64,000 nucleotides of DNA from Streptomyces sp. V3I7 (GCF_030817495.1 NZ_JAUSZK010000001.1:2893001-2957000); one strand, 5' to 3'. Counted from the stretch's first letter, positions 24,495-32,943 are shown. The notes: a model not told the origin generated them from the letters alone. Translations and numbers: made by a program.

Positions 24495-24686
24495 AAGGGA
24501 CTTCAGCACGGCATCGAGGTCTACGCCTGCACCGTCGACGCACTCTCCCCCGGCAAGCGCCAGATGTTCGGCTTCCGCCTCCAGGTCGTCGGCCAGGCCA
24601 CCGGCCACGTCGACTTGGCCGCGAGCCGTTGGGACACCACCCCTCGCGACAACACGGCGGCCGTCGCGGGCCGGTCTCAGTCCTGA
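24495..24686 (+). pseudogene. Unidentified gene fragment
   Basis: An open frame ending at 24686 reads KGLQHGIEVYACTVDALSPG, then KRQMFGFRLQVVGQATGHVD and LAASRWDTTPRD. It looks like a protein with good codon bias, but there is no start codon with a ribosome site and its upstream part overlaps the integrase remnant on the other strand. I do not recognise it. It is probably the 3' end of a gene cut off by integration or deletion. From 24687 to 24810 I see nothing. Confidence 0.4.
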
Positions 24687-24810
24687 GCCGTCGGGATCCG
24701 TCCCACCGTCGAGCAGGTCTGATCCGCCGGGGCGCGGGCGGCAGGTGCGGGGCGGCCCCGGTCCGTCCTGGTGACGGGCCGGGGCCGCGCCGTTCGTCTC
24801 AGCCTCAGGC

Positions 24811-25809
24811 TCAGCCGTTGACGCGCAGGGTCACCGCGGCGGTGTGCAGCTTGCCGTCCGTGCGGAACTGCAGGAACAGCCGCCACTTGCCCGGCTCGGG
24901 CAGTTCGGCGTGGAAGGACAGGTCGGGGCCGCCGCCCCGGGTGCCCCGGACCGCGGTCTCCGGGTGGAGGTGCGCGAACGCCTGGTCGCCCTCGTGGAAG
25001 GCGGTGAGGTGGGCGTACGTGTCCAGGTAGGGCTGGAGGTCGGTGACCGGCTTGCCCTGCCGGGTGATGCTCACGGTCAGCGGGTGGGCCATGCCGGCCA
25101 TGGGCTCGCCCTTGACGGTGACGGTGTAGCCGTCGACCTCGGTACGGGTCGCGGGCGTCGGCAGCGGCGCCTTGTGTGCGTCGCCCGGGACGGTGACGGT
25201 GCGGCTGAGGACGTAGTCGCGGCCCTTGCCCGCCCCGCTGTCCGGGGCGAAGGACGCGAACATCCGCCAGCTGCCGGGCGTCAGCGCGGCGAGGTCCGCG
25301 GTCCAGGTGCCGTCGGCGGCCATGACGGGGTGCACATGCTGGAAGCCCGTCAGGTCCGAGCGGATCGCGTAGAAGTGCATCCGCTTGGCCTGGTCCGGGG
25401 CGAACGCCGTGACCGGCTTGCCGTCCGGTCCGGTGATGCGGAACGCGTAGCGGCCCGCCTCGGACGCCGGGAGCTTGCGGGTACCGGAGGTCAGGCGGTA
25501 GCCGTCCGCCGCGTCGGCCAGGCCGTCACGGACGGCCGCGTCGCCGTGGGCGGCGCCGGGCATCGAGCCGTGGTCCATGCCGGGCATCCCGCTCTCGCCG
25601 CCGCTCTCGCCGGTCGCGTGCGAGGAAGAAGGGGAACGGGAGGAACGGGAGGAGTGCGAGGCGTGCGAGCCGTGGTCCATGCCCGGCATGGAGGAGCCGG
25701 CGGAGTCTTCGGATCCGCCGCACGCGGCCAGCGTCAGCGCGAGTACGGCTGTTGTACCCGCCGCCGCTGCGGCGAGACGGAGCGGGGAACGGGTGGTGGT
25801 GAAAGACAT
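24811..25809 (-). CDS. Met/His-rich lipoprotein, probably copper-related
   Basis: This 332-residue protein has a lipoprotein signal (LAAAAAGTTAVLALTLAACG, Cys about 30). The mature N-terminus contains two metal-ligand clusters, MPGMDHGSHASH and MPGMDHGSMPGAAHG, separated by a Ser/Arg-rich linker. Two beta-rich domains follow, with the repeated pattern FQHVHPVMAADGTWTADLAA and FAHLHPETAVRGTRGGGPDL. Such clusters bind copper outside the membrane. ATG at 25809 has GAAGGTG eight bases upstream. It follows a DUF6153 gene on the same strand, and a CsoR-like palindrome lies upstream of that gene. Confidence 0.82.
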   Translation of the reverse strand: MSFTTTRSPLRLAAAAAGTTAVLALTLAACGGSEDSAGSSMPGMDHGSHASHSSRSSRSPSSSHATGESGGESGMPGMDHGSMPGAAHGDAAVRDGLADAADGYRLTSGTRKLPASEAGRYAFRITGPDGKPVTAFAPDQAKRMHFYAIRSDLTGFQHVHPVMAADGTWTADLAALTPGSWRMFASFAPDSGAGKGRDYVLSRTVTVPGDAHKAPLPTPATRTEVDGYTVTVKGEPMAGMAHPLTVSITRQGKPVTDLQPYLDTYAHLTAFHEGDQAFAHLHPETAVRGTRGGGPDLSFHAELPEPGKWRLFLQFRTDGKLHTAAVTLRVNG

Positions 25810-25914
25810 GTGCGAGCACCTTCGGGGTGTCTGCGTGCCGCCGGAAGCGGCGCGCGAGTGATCAGGACGTGTCGTGCCCGCGGCCCGTCGTCCGGGCCCG
25901 GGCGGTACGTCCTG

Positions 25915-26532
25915 TCACGTCCGCGCGATGCACACCCTCAGGAGCAGATCGCGTCCGCCGCCCGGGGGTCCGCGACGCCCCGTCTCCCCCGCGGCCACCC
26001 GCCGTCCCGCCGACGCCCAGACGAGCGCGCCCGCCACGACCGCGACGGCCAGGGCCCATGGGGTCGGCAGCGGGAGGCGGTCGCGGGCCGGGGTTGCCAC
26101 GCACTGACTGCCGTGCCGGTCCGGCACGGCGGGCGGGGCGAGTACCACCGCCGAGGAGTCCGCGCCCCGAGCCATACCCCGAACCATGGACCCGGTGGGG
26201 TGCTCGGCGAACGCCATGTGTTCGGCATGCGCCGGGAGCCCGGCGGGGTCCTCGACGTACGCCGCGGGCCCGGCATGCGCCGCGTGTCCGGCAGAGCGCT
26301 CGGCACGCGCCGCAGCCCCGGCGGAGTCCTCGGCGTACACCGCGCGCCCGGCAGAGTGCTCCGCATGCGCCGCAGCCCCGGCGGGTACCGGGGCCACGCT
26401 CAGCGACATCCCCGTGTGGCAGCCCTCGGCCGCAGCCGACGGTGTGCCGTGCATGAGGAACAGGCCGAACAGCACCGCGCACACGACCGCGGGCCAGGCG
26501 CCAGCCTGCCTGTGCGATCGCTCCGTACGCAC
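25915..26532 (-). CDS. DUF6153 family membrane protein with Ala/His repeats
   Basis: This 205-residue protein has a first membrane helix (WPAVVCAVLFGLFLMHG), a long extracytoplasmic stretch and a second helix (PWALAVAVVAGALVWAS). The middle part is made of imperfect repeats of the type AxAEHSAG/AAHAEDSAG, which place His at regular steps. The second-helix region and end (CIART) fit the actinobacterial DUF6153 family, often next to copper genes. GTG at 26532 has GGGAG about ten bases upstream. A role in copper handling with the lipoprotein gene downstream is an inference. Confidence 0.7.
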   Translation of the reverse strand: MRTERSHRQAGAWPAVVCAVLFGLFLMHGTPSAAAEGCHTGMSLSVAPVPAGAAAHAEHSAGRAVYAEDSAGAAARAERSAGHAAHAGPAAYVEDPAGLPAHAEHMAFAEHPTGSMVRGMARGADSSAVVLAPPAVPDRHGSQCVATPARDRLPLPTPWALAVAVVAGALVWASAGRRVAAGETGRRGPPGGGRDLLLRVCIART

Positions 26533-26616
26533 CGCCGCCTCGCTCCCTGTCCTGCCGACGTCTGCCGACGTCCTGCCGGCGCACCTCGTGACCGGGGGCC
26601 GGTTCCGGTATGACCA

Positions 26617-26631
26617 TACCCCCGCCCGGTA
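26617..26631 (-). promoter_or_regulatory. Candidate CsoR-type copper operator
   Basis: TACCC-CCGCC-CGGTA is a 15-bp pseudo-palindrome with a G/C tract between TA ends, one base off perfect symmetry. It lies 85 bp upstream of the DUF6153 start. Actinobacterial CsoR sites have this kind of architecture. No csoR gene is in the window. Confidence 0.4.
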
Positions 26632-26716
26632 CCCTCCCAGCGACCCCCTCACCTCGCAACCGGGGCGGGCCGACCGTGTGACCGGGCCGGACTCTCGGGG
26701 CACACCCGCGAGCGCG

Positions 26717-27106
26717 TCAGCGCGTGCGGATCGCGGCGCAGTGCACGCACTTCGTCGCAGCCGGGCGTACCTCCAAGCGCTCCGGCGGGATCCGCTCGCC
26801 GCATCCCTCGCACCGCCCGTAGTCGTCACGGTCGAGCCGCTCCAGCGCCTCGCCGAGTTTCTCCAGGTGGTCGCGCGCCTGCACCAGCAAGGCCGCCACA
26901 TGCTGTCGCTCGAAGGCGGTGCTCGACCCCTCCGGGTCGTGCTCGTCGTCGACCGCCACCAGCGCCCGCGCCTCGACGATCGCGTCGAAATCGCGGCCCA
27001 GCGCCGCGATCTGCGCCTGGGTGGCGTCCGCCTCCGCCGACAGGCGCTCACGCATGGCCTCGCGTTCGGGCGGAGTGAACGCGGCATTACCGGCGATATC
27101 GCTCAT
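26717..27106 (-). CDS. DksA/TraR-type C4 zinc finger protein
   Basis: The 129-residue protein has a helical coiled-coil first part (REAMRERLSAEADATQAQIA) and a C-terminal C4 zinc finger CEGCGERIPPERLEVRPAAT then KCVHC. DksA/TraR proteins enter the secondary channel of RNA polymerase; the acidic tip residues of DksA are not clear here. The start ATG at 27106 directly abuts the stop of the MFS gene, so the two are probably co-transcribed and translationally coupled. Confidence 0.88.
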   Translation of the reverse strand: MSDIAGNAAFTPPEREAMRERLSAEADATQAQIAALGRDFDAIVEARALVAVDDEHDPEGSSTAFERQHVAALLVQARDHLEKLGEALERLDRDDYGRCEGCGERIPPERLEVRPAATKCVHCAAIRTR

Positions 27107-28315
27107 TTACGCCACAACGCCGACCTCCGACTCCGCATTCCGCACCCCTCGATTCCGTACCGCGAGCGCCACCGTCACCGCGATCGACGCCGTCGCCATC
27201 ACCGCCATCGCCGCCGCCGGTGACGTGACCTGCGCGACCGAGCCCGCCAGCGTCGCGCTCACCCCCTGCATCGTGAGCATGCCCGCCGAGTGCAGGCCGA
27301 GGGCGTGGCCGCTGAGCTCGTCCGGGGTCAGGGACATCAGGCGCTCCTGCTGGACGAGGCTTGCGCCGAAGCCGACCGAGGCGACGGCGATGCAGAACGC
27401 GGCGACCGGGAGCGGCGGGCGCATGGCGAGGGCGAGGTACGGCATGGCCAGCAGCAGGAGCAGCGGGGTGGTCAGCCGGGCGCGGAGGGAGGGCGGGAGC
27501 AGGCGGCCGACCGTCAGGTCGCCGGCCAGCATGCCCAGGGCCCCGCAGGCGAACAGCGTGCCGGCGGCGCCGGGGGCGTACGCCACGAAGAGGGACTCGC
27601 AGCCGACGACGAGGCCGTTGGGGATCCACAGCCCCAGGTAGGTCAGGCGGCGCGGGCGCGCGGACCACAGCAGCGCGTTGGTGCGCCAGGTCGCCGAGAC
27701 CGAGAGGCGGCCCGCCGACCGGGGGCGGCGGTCGGTGAGGCCGAGGCGCAGGACCAGGGCGGCGGTGAGGTACAGCAGCGCCGACAGCAGCAGGGCGGTG
27801 CGCGCGGAGAGCAGGATGAGCAGGGCGCCGCCCGTCGCGTATCCGGTGATCTGCATGACCCCGACCATCATGTTGAACACCGAACGTCCCAGCAGATAGC
27901 CGCCCTTGGCGTCCTTGCCGAGGATCTCGTTCAGCAGTCCCCAGCGGACCCCGCCGCCCAGCGAGGCGACCAGGCCGAGGACGAGGATGAGGGCGAAGAC
28001 GGCGCCGATCGGCAGGCCGGGCAGGGCGAGCACGGCCGTACCGGCCGCGAAGGCGAGCGCGATCCCGGCGAGCGCGGCCCGCGGTGGCAGCCGGTCGGAG
28101 CCCGACAACAGGACGGTGGCGCCCAGCACTTGGGCGAGCGAGGGGCCGAACATGCTGATCGCCGACAGCAGCGGCGAGCCGGTCGCCCGGTAGACGAGCG
28201 TGGCCAGGGCGAGTCCGCTCAGCGTCGAGGCGGCGGTCTGGGCGGCCGAGCCGAGGAAGAGGGGGGTGAACTCCGGGGTGCGGAAGAGACGCCGGTAGCC
28301 GGTGGTCGTGGTCAT
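27107..28315 (-). CDS. MFS transporter
   Basis: This 402-residue protein has about 12 membrane helices. It begins YRRLFRTPEFTPLFLGSAAQ, typical of enterobactin-exporter-like (EntS) MFS proteins, with conserved loop GLLNEILGKDAKGGYLLGRS in the middle. ATG at 28315 opens the coding part, divergent from an ArsR-type regulator with a palindrome between them, so the regulator likely controls it. The substrate is unknown. The stop codon touches the DksA/TraR start. Confidence 0.85.
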   Translation of the reverse strand: MTTTTGYRRLFRTPEFTPLFLGSAAQTAASTLSGLALATLVYRATGSPLLSAISMFGPSLAQVLGATVLLSGSDRLPPRAALAGIALAFAAGTAVLALPGLPIGAVFALILVLGLVASLGGGVRWGLLNEILGKDAKGGYLLGRSVFNMMVGVMQITGYATGGALLILLSARTALLLSALLYLTAALVLRLGLTDRRPRSAGRLSVSATWRTNALLWSARPRRLTYLGLWIPNGLVVGCESLFVAYAPGAAGTLFACGALGMLAGDLTVGRLLPPSLRARLTTPLLLLLAMPYLALAMRPPLPVAAFCIAVASVGFGASLVQQERLMSLTPDELSGHALGLHSAGMLTMQGVSATLAGSVAQVTSPAAAMAVMATASIAVTVALAVRNRGVRNAESEVGVVA

Positions 28316-28354
28316 GTGCGGGAGTCTTCGGCGCACCGGCGTACGGCGGTTAGT

Positions 28355-28374
28355 GTTTCGCGTCCGCGCGAAAC
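28355..28374. promoter_or_regulatory. Candidate ArsR operator palindrome
   Basis: GTTTCGCG-TCCG-CGCGAAAC is a perfect 8+8 bp palindrome with a 4-bp spacer in the 97-bp divergent region between the MFS gene and the ArsR-type gene. Confidence 0.6.
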
Positions 28375-28412
28375 CTCGTGGGGACGACGGCCGCGGACGT
28401 CCGGAGGTCCCC

Positions 28413-29753
28413 TTGGGCTGGTGGCAGATCGACGCCGACACACTCGCCCGCAGCCGCTTCGTGCTCTCCCCGCTCGCCGAGACCTTCGCGAGCCTGAAGC
28501 TGCTGCACGCGGGCACGGGTACGCATCCCGGCGAAGAGGACTGGCTGCGCGCCCATCTGCCCGTGTACCGGGCGCGGTTGGCGGCCGATCCGGTCACCGC
28601 GCTGCTGCTGCGCGCGGGACTCGGCCGGGACTGGATCGCCGACTTCCTCACGCCCACGCCGAGGGACGGGGAGAGTTTCGAGGAGGCGCTCACCCGCGTG
28701 CGCTCGGCCTGTCCGGCCAGGGCGCGGGACCATCTGCGGGTCTCGCTGGGCGGCCCGCTGCCGTCCGCCCTGGAGCGCGACGACCTGCCCGAGCGCGCGG
28801 CCCGGCTCCAGGAGTGGGTCTGGGAGGAGGCCGTACGACCGTACTGGCCCCGGCGCCGGCGCATCCTGGAGGCCGATGTCGTCGCCCGGATCGCGCAGGT
28901 CAGCCGGGGCGGCTGGGCCATGGTGCTCGACTCGCTGCGGCCGGGTACGCGCTGGCTCGGCGAGAGCCGGTTCCAGGTCAACCTGCACGAGTACCCGCCG
29001 CGCGAGATCTCCGGCGCCGAGCTGGTCTTCGTCCCGGTCACTCCGCAGACCGGCTGGGTGGCGTGGGAGGAGCGCGAGCGCTACGCCGTCGTCTATCCCT
29101 GCACGGGCGTGCTCGCCGACGACCGCCGCAGGGCCGTTCCCGCCTCCCTCGGCAACCTGCTCGGCACGGCCCGCGCCGGAGTGCTCGCGCTGCTCGACTC
29201 CCCTTTGAGCACCACCCAGTTGACCGCCGTGACCGGACAGGGGCTCGGCTCGGTCGGACGGCATCTGAGGGTGCTGCTGGAGGCTGGACTGGTGGAGCGC
29301 CGGCGGGCGGGCCGGTCGGTGCTTTACTCCCGCACGGCGGCGGGCGAGGTCCTGCTGACCGCCGGGCGCCAGGCCGGCGGGTCGCGGGGCGGCGGGTCGC
29401 GGGGCGGCGGGTCGCGGGGCGGCGGGTCGCGGGGCGGCGGGTCGCGGGGCGGCGGGTCGCGGGGCGCCAGGCCGCCGGGGCGGCGGGCCCCCGAGCCGCC
29501 GGTCGCCGGTCGCCGGACGCCGGACCACCAAGCCACCAGCCGCCGGACACCGAACGCCGGACCACCAAGCCACCGATCGCCGGACGCCGGGCACCAAGCC
29601 ACCGATCGCCGGACGCCGGGCACCAAGCCACCGGACGCCGGGCCACTGAGCCACCGGACGCCGGGCCACCAGACGCCGGGTCCCCAGGTCACCGCGCCGC
29701 CGGCACCACCGCGTCGTCCGGCGGGACTAGCATCCGCCCATGACGACTTCTGA
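28413..29753 (+). CDS. ArsR-type (DUF5937 + winged helix) regulator with repeat-expanded tail
   Basis: Residues 1-230 form the DUF5937 region (WWQIDADTLARSRFVLSPLA, PYWPRRRRILEADV). Residues about 250-315 form the winged helix (GVLALLDSPLSTTQLTAVTG, LGSVGRHLRVLLEAGLVERR, AGRSVLYSRTAAGEVLL). TTG at 28413 is chosen for GGAGG six bases upstream. After the domain the frame continues for about 130 residues of six GGGSR-type units and then Pro/His/Arg/Asp-rich repeats, and overlaps the start of the next gene by 14 bases. This tail is not part of the family and looks like slippage-expanded sequence. It probably controls the divergent MFS gene. Confidence 0.82.
   Translation: MGWWQIDADTLARSRFVLSPLAETFASLKLLHAGTGTHPGEEDWLRAHLPVYRARLAADPVTALLLRAGLGRDWIADFLTPTPRDGESFEEALTRVRSACPARARDHLRVSLGGPLPSALERDDLPERAARLQEWVWEEAVRPYWPRRRRILEADVVARIAQVSRGGWAMVLDSLRPGTRWLGESRFQVNLHEYPPREISGAELVFVPVTPQTGWVAWEERERYAVVYPCTGVLADDRRRAVPASLGNLLGTARAGVLALLDSPLSTTQLTAVTGQGLGSVGRHLRVLLEAGLVERRRAGRSVLYSRTAAGEVLLTAGRQAGGSRGGGSRGGGSRGGGSRGGGSRGGGSRGARPPGRRAPEPPVAGRRTPDHQATSRRTPNAGPPSHRSPDAGHQATDRRTPGTKPPDAGPLSHRTPGHQTPGPQVTAPPAPPRRPAGLASAHDDF
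29376..29465. repeat. Six 15-bp tandem repeats in the ArsR gene tail
   Basis: The unit GGCGGGTCGCGGGGC is repeated six times without a mismatch. From 29466 to about 29,700 a looser series built on CACCGGACGCCGGGCACCAA follows. All of it stays in frame. Confidence 0.9.
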
Positions 29754-30246
29754 CAACACCGGCTCCGTGCTCGACGTCGAGATCGGTGCCCTTCAGGGCG
29801 GTTCCGCCGACCTCTCGCAGTACGCGGGCCAGGTGGTCCTCATCGTGAACGTGGCCTCCAAGTGCGGCCTCACCCCGCAGTACGCCGGCCTGGAGCGGCT
29901 CCACGAGCGGTACGCCGCCCAGGGGTTCACCGTCCTCGGGGTGCCCTGCAACCAGTTCCTCGGGCAGGAGCCCGGCAGCGCCGAGGAGATCGCCGAGTTC
30001 TGCTCGGCGACGTACGGCGTGACCTTCCCGCTGACCGAGAAGGTCGAGGTGAACGGGGAGAGCCGCCACCCGCTGTACGAGCGCCTGGCCGGCTACGCCG
30101 ACGCCGAGGGCCACACCGGTGACATCCGCTGGAACTTCGAGAAGTTCCTGATCGGCCGTGACGGCACCGTCGCCGCCCGCTTCTCCCCGCAGACCGAGCC
30201 GGAGGCGACGGAGGTCGTCGCCGCGGTGGAGGCACAACTGGCCTGA
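29740..30246 (+). CDS. Glutathione peroxidase family (thioredoxin-dependent type)
   Basis: The 168-residue protein has all catalytic-tetrad blocks: NVASKCGLTPQY (peroxidatic Cys42), GVPCNQFLGQEPG (Gln72) and DIRWNFEKFLIGRDG (Trp131, Asn132). As in most bacteria, Cys replaces selenocysteine. Cys70 and Cys89 (EFCSATYG) are additional; one may be the resolving Cys used with thioredoxin, since actinobacteria lack glutathione. It reduces organic hydroperoxides in the cytoplasm. ATG at 29740 lies inside the repeat-expanded end of the ArsR gene. Confidence 0.92.
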   Translation: MTTSDNTGSVLDVEIGALQGGSADLSQYAGQVVLIVNVASKCGLTPQYAGLERLHERYAAQGFTVLGVPCNQFLGQEPGSAEEIAEFCSATYGVTFPLTEKVEVNGESRHPLYERLAGYADAEGHTGDIRWNFEKFLIGRDGTVAARFSPQTEPEATEVVAAVEAQLA

Positions 30247-30270
30247 TCCGGCGGGGAGAAGGGAAGAGAC

Positions 30271-30311
30271 GAGCCCCCTCGGCTAGGACGGCGGGCTGGT
30301 CGAGAGGGCTC
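30271..30311 (+). terminator. Terminator after glutathione peroxidase
   Basis: GAGCCCCCTCG and CGAGAGGGCTC (one mismatch) flank a 19-base loop, 25 bp after the stop codon and followed by TTCGG. The DUF397 gene converges from the other side. Confidence 0.7.
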
Positions 30312-30403
30312 TTCGGTGATGCTTGCTGTGCAGTTGTAGTTGTGGTTGTCGAGGGGCAGGGACGCCCTCCTTACACCTCGAAGCGTTCCGGCCGGTGCCC
30401 CCT

Positions 30404-30601
30404 TCAGGCCTTGACCGAGGCCACGAAGGTGTTCCACGCGTCGGCGGGGAAGGCCAGCGCCGGACCCTCGGGGACCTTGGAGTCGCGTACGGCGAGTTCC
30501 GCGGTCTCGGACGACCGGACCTCGACGCACGCCCCGTTCCCGGCGGAATAGGAGGACTTCGTCCACGTCTCCGTGGCGCCCTGAAGCAGTGCCATGTCCA
30601 C
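30404..30601 (-). CDS. DUF397 protein, partner of the upstream XRE regulator
   Basis: The 65-residue protein contains the DUF397 core WTKSSYSAGNGACVEVRSS, LAVRDSKVPEGPALAFPADA and W(N)TFVASV. These small proteins accompany XRE/DUF5753 regulators (as in the whiJ and bldB-linked loci) and form antitoxin-like regulatory pairs. ATG at 30601 has AGGAGTGG upstream. The XRE gene lies 190 bp upstream on the same strand, separated by a strong hairpin. Confidence 0.88.
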   Translation of the reverse strand: MDMALLQGATETWTKSSYSAGNGACVEVRSSETAELAVRDSKVPEGPALAFPADAWNTFVASVKA

Positions 30602-30627
30602 TCCTGTAGCGAGTTGCTGTCGTGCGA

Positions 30628-30660
30628 ATCACGCCAACCGTGTCCGACGGTTGGCGTGAT
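30628..30660. promoter_or_regulatory. Perfect hairpin/palindrome upstream of the DUF397 gene
   Basis: ATCACGCCAACCGT and its complement form a perfect 14-bp stem with a 5-base loop, 27 bp before the DUF397 start. It may be an operator for the XRE protein or an attenuator between the two genes; there is no T-run on the minus strand. Confidence 0.6.
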
Positions 30661-30794
30661 CGACGCTACTCGGCAACACCCTCTTCCGGAGCAGTCGTTC
30701 ACCCATGTGGATGGCATATTCCGGCGCGTCTTCCACCCGGGCGAGATGCCGGTGTACGATCCCGCGCCTCCCACCGGAACCGATCACCGGCGGC

Positions 30795-31655
30795 TCAGGA
30801 ACGGGCGTACTCCTTCGCCACGTCCGAGATGTACTGGCGGGACTGGTCCACGTTCAGGGACTGGGCGCGCAGGTGCTCGTACATCACCGCGTACTTCTGC
30901 ACGTCGTGCGCCTTCTCCAGGTAGAGGTCGCTGGTGACGCCCTCCAGGTAGACCACGCTGGAGTCGGCCGCGTCCACGAACTCCAGGATCGCGTACTGAC
31001 CGTTGAGCCCCGGATGCGCGCCGACCTCGAACGGCAGGACCTGGACGGTGACATGGGGCAGCTGCGACATCTCGATGAGGTGCTCCAGCTGCTCCCGCAT
31101 CACCAGCTTGCTGCCCACCACCCGGCGCAGCGCGGCCTCGTCCAGGACGACCCACAGCCGCAGGGGGTTGGTCTCGGCGGTGATACGTTCCTGTCGCCGC
31201 ATCCGCACCTGGACCCGCTTGTCGATGTCGGCGGTCGAGGTCTCCGGCAACGCCCCGCGGACCAGGGCCTCGGCGTACGCCCGGGTCTGCAACAGGCCGG
31301 TGACGAGCTGGGGTTCGTACACACGCAGCGACTCGGCGTCCGTCTCCAGGCCGATGTAGACGCTGTACGGGATGTCGCCGAACGCGTGCCACCAGCCCTG
31401 CTGCCGCGAGTCGCGCGCCATCTCCATCAGGGAGTCGACGACCCGCTGGTCCTCGACCTCGTACACCCCGCACAGGTCGCGGACGTCGCGCTGACTGATG
31501 CTGCGCCGGCCGTTCTCCAGGCGGCTGATCTTCGACTGCGACACCAGCAGTCGCTCCGCCACCTCCTCCGCCGTCATGCCCTTGAGCTCGCGGAGCCTGC
31601 GCAGCTCCTGACCGAGCCGGCGCCGCCTGACGGTGGGATTGACATTGGACGCCAC
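30795..31655 (-). CDS. XRE helix-turn-helix regulator with DUF5753 domain
   Basis: The 286-residue protein has an N-terminal HTH (ELRRLRELKGMTAEEVAERL, LVSQSKISRLENGRRSIS) and the C-terminal DUF5753 ligand/sensor region (YEPQLVTGLLQTRAYAEALV, LWVVLDEAALRRVVGSKLVM, VTVQVLPFEVGAHPGLNGQY). This is the WhiJ/AbaA-OrfA type of Streptomyces development regulator. GTG at 31655 has GGAGGTG eight bases upstream; the longer frame does not. Its DUF397 partner lies downstream. Some 290 bp upstream are free of genes. Confidence 0.88.
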   Translation of the reverse strand: MASNVNPTVRRRRLGQELRRLRELKGMTAEEVAERLLVSQSKISRLENGRRSISQRDVRDLCGVYEVEDQRVVDSLMEMARDSRQQGWWHAFGDIPYSVYIGLETDAESLRVYEPQLVTGLLQTRAYAEALVRGALPETSTADIDKRVQVRMRRQERITAETNPLRLWVVLDEAALRRVVGSKLVMREQLEHLIEMSQLPHVTVQVLPFEVGAHPGLNGQYAILEFVDAADSSVVYLEGVTSDLYLEKAHDVQKYAVMYEHLRAQSLNVDQSRQYISDVAKEYARS

Positions 31656-31862
31656 GGGACGTGCACCTCCGGCTGCCTGCCTGCGTACCTGCACCTGACA
31701 CTTTGTGTATCTGCTGTTGAGCAGACTGCCACCAAGCCGCTCACCACCGCTGGGAAACGGTGGATATGCGGCGCGTACGCGTCAGTTGGGACGTTGTGGG
31801 GTGCGGTGGTACGTCCGTACGCAGGCCTGGGCAGTTGGGCAGCGTTGGGCAGCACTGGGCGA

Positions 31863-31916
31863 CGCCGAACGGGGCGGCGAGGCCGGTTTGTTCCGGCCCC
31901 ACCGCCCCGCTCGGCG
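31863..31916 (-). terminator. Terminator after the GPP34 gene
   Basis: Outer arms CGCCGA/TCGGCG and inner 16-bp arms (GGGGCGGCGAGGCCGG, two mismatches) enclose the loop TTTGTT. It lies 34 bp past the GPP34 stop on the minus strand. Confidence 0.6.
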
Positions 31917-31949
31917 TGGTGCGTGCCCTTCGATCCGGTCCGGATCAGT

Positions 31950-32711
31950 TCAGTGGGCCACGGCGCGCGCCGCGACGGCGCCGCGATGTGGCTGCATCGG
32001 AACACCGCGGGCGGGTTCCGCCGCGGGCCGGGGTCCTCCGGGCCCCTGCTGCCGGCCGGACGTGGCCGGGCCACGACGCGGCTGGGCCGCCGCGCCGTTC
32101 TGGACGTCCATCACGGCGTGCGCCACGAGGCCGCCCATGGGGTCGTGCCTGATCAGATCCCGCAGCCGGGAGCGGGACGAGCGTCCCTCGTTACCCGGAT
32201 ACAGGTGCTTGCCGAGACCGACCGCGTGAGCCAGGGCGGCGAGCGCCGCGGTCCGCGGGTCCGGCGGGACGCCGGTGCGGATCGCCGAGTCCAGCCGGGC
32301 CTTGATCTCCCGGCTGATGGCGGTCTCCGTGGCCTGGTAGCGCGTCGTCGGCAGCACTCCGCACATCTGACCCGGTACGGCGTGCACCATGCCGCACCGC
32401 TCCAGATGTGAGAGGTAGGTCTGACGGAGCCCGAGACGGGGCCCGCCAATCCAGTGGACGGCCCGCACCGGAGCGCCGCGCCTGCGCAGCAACTCCAGGG
32501 CGGAGTCCAAAGTTGGATCTCCAGTCGGCCGTGGTGCCACCACGGCGATACGATCCCCGTCTGGGGCTATCCGTCCGGCCAGCGCCAGCTCCACTAGCTG
32601 TGCTCCGGCCAGACCAAGGTCGAGCGACTGCGGCTGCGCAGTGGTACCCGTGGCCGGGTCCAGTGCCAGCAGCAGAAGCTCCTCCGGAATTGTTCTGCGG
32701 CTCCTGCCCAT
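31950..32711 (-). CDS. GPP34 (GOLPH3/VPS74-like) family phosphoprotein
   Basis: The 253-residue protein has the GPP34 start EELLLLALDPATGTTAQPQS then AGAQLVELALAGRIAPDGDR and the later RYQATETAISREIKARLDSA. Relatives in eukaryotes bind PI4P and help retain glycosyltransferases; in actinobacteria the role is unknown but lipid binding is plausible. The last 55 residues are Arg/Pro/Gln-rich and not part of the fold. ATG at 32711 has GGGGAGG about six bases upstream. Confidence 0.83.
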   Translation of the reverse strand: MGRSRRTIPEELLLLALDPATGTTAQPQSLDLGLAGAQLVELALAGRIAPDGDRIAVVAPRPTGDPTLDSALELLRRRGAPVRAVHWIGGPRLGLRQTYLSHLERCGMVHAVPGQMCGVLPTTRYQATETAISREIKARLDSAIRTGVPPDPRTAALAALAHAVGLGKHLYPGNEGRSSRSRLRDLIRHDPMGGLVAHAVMDVQNGAAAQPRRGPATSGRQQGPGGPRPAAEPARGVPMQPHRGAVAARAVAH

Positions 32712-32943
32712 CCATGCCTCCCCGCGTGGATGAGAGACAGGGTGACGCCTCTCACATTGGTCTGTCGAGAGCGCGTGACCGGTTTGCGAGGGAACCGGCA
32801 GGTATGTCGTTCTCGTCTACCGCAGGAGCCAAGCCCCCACACAGGACACTGGTACACGGTTCGGACAGCGGCGGGGAGGCGCGGTCCGGGCGGTGGGTAT
32901 CGACAAACGCACGCAGGGCGTGCGGCACATGGAGGAGGCATCG

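Noticed and set aside
31656..31949. A gene in the gap between the XRE and GPP34 genes
   Set aside because: Candidate frames there lack ribosome sites and motifs. The stretch is better explained by a promoter and the GPP34 terminator.
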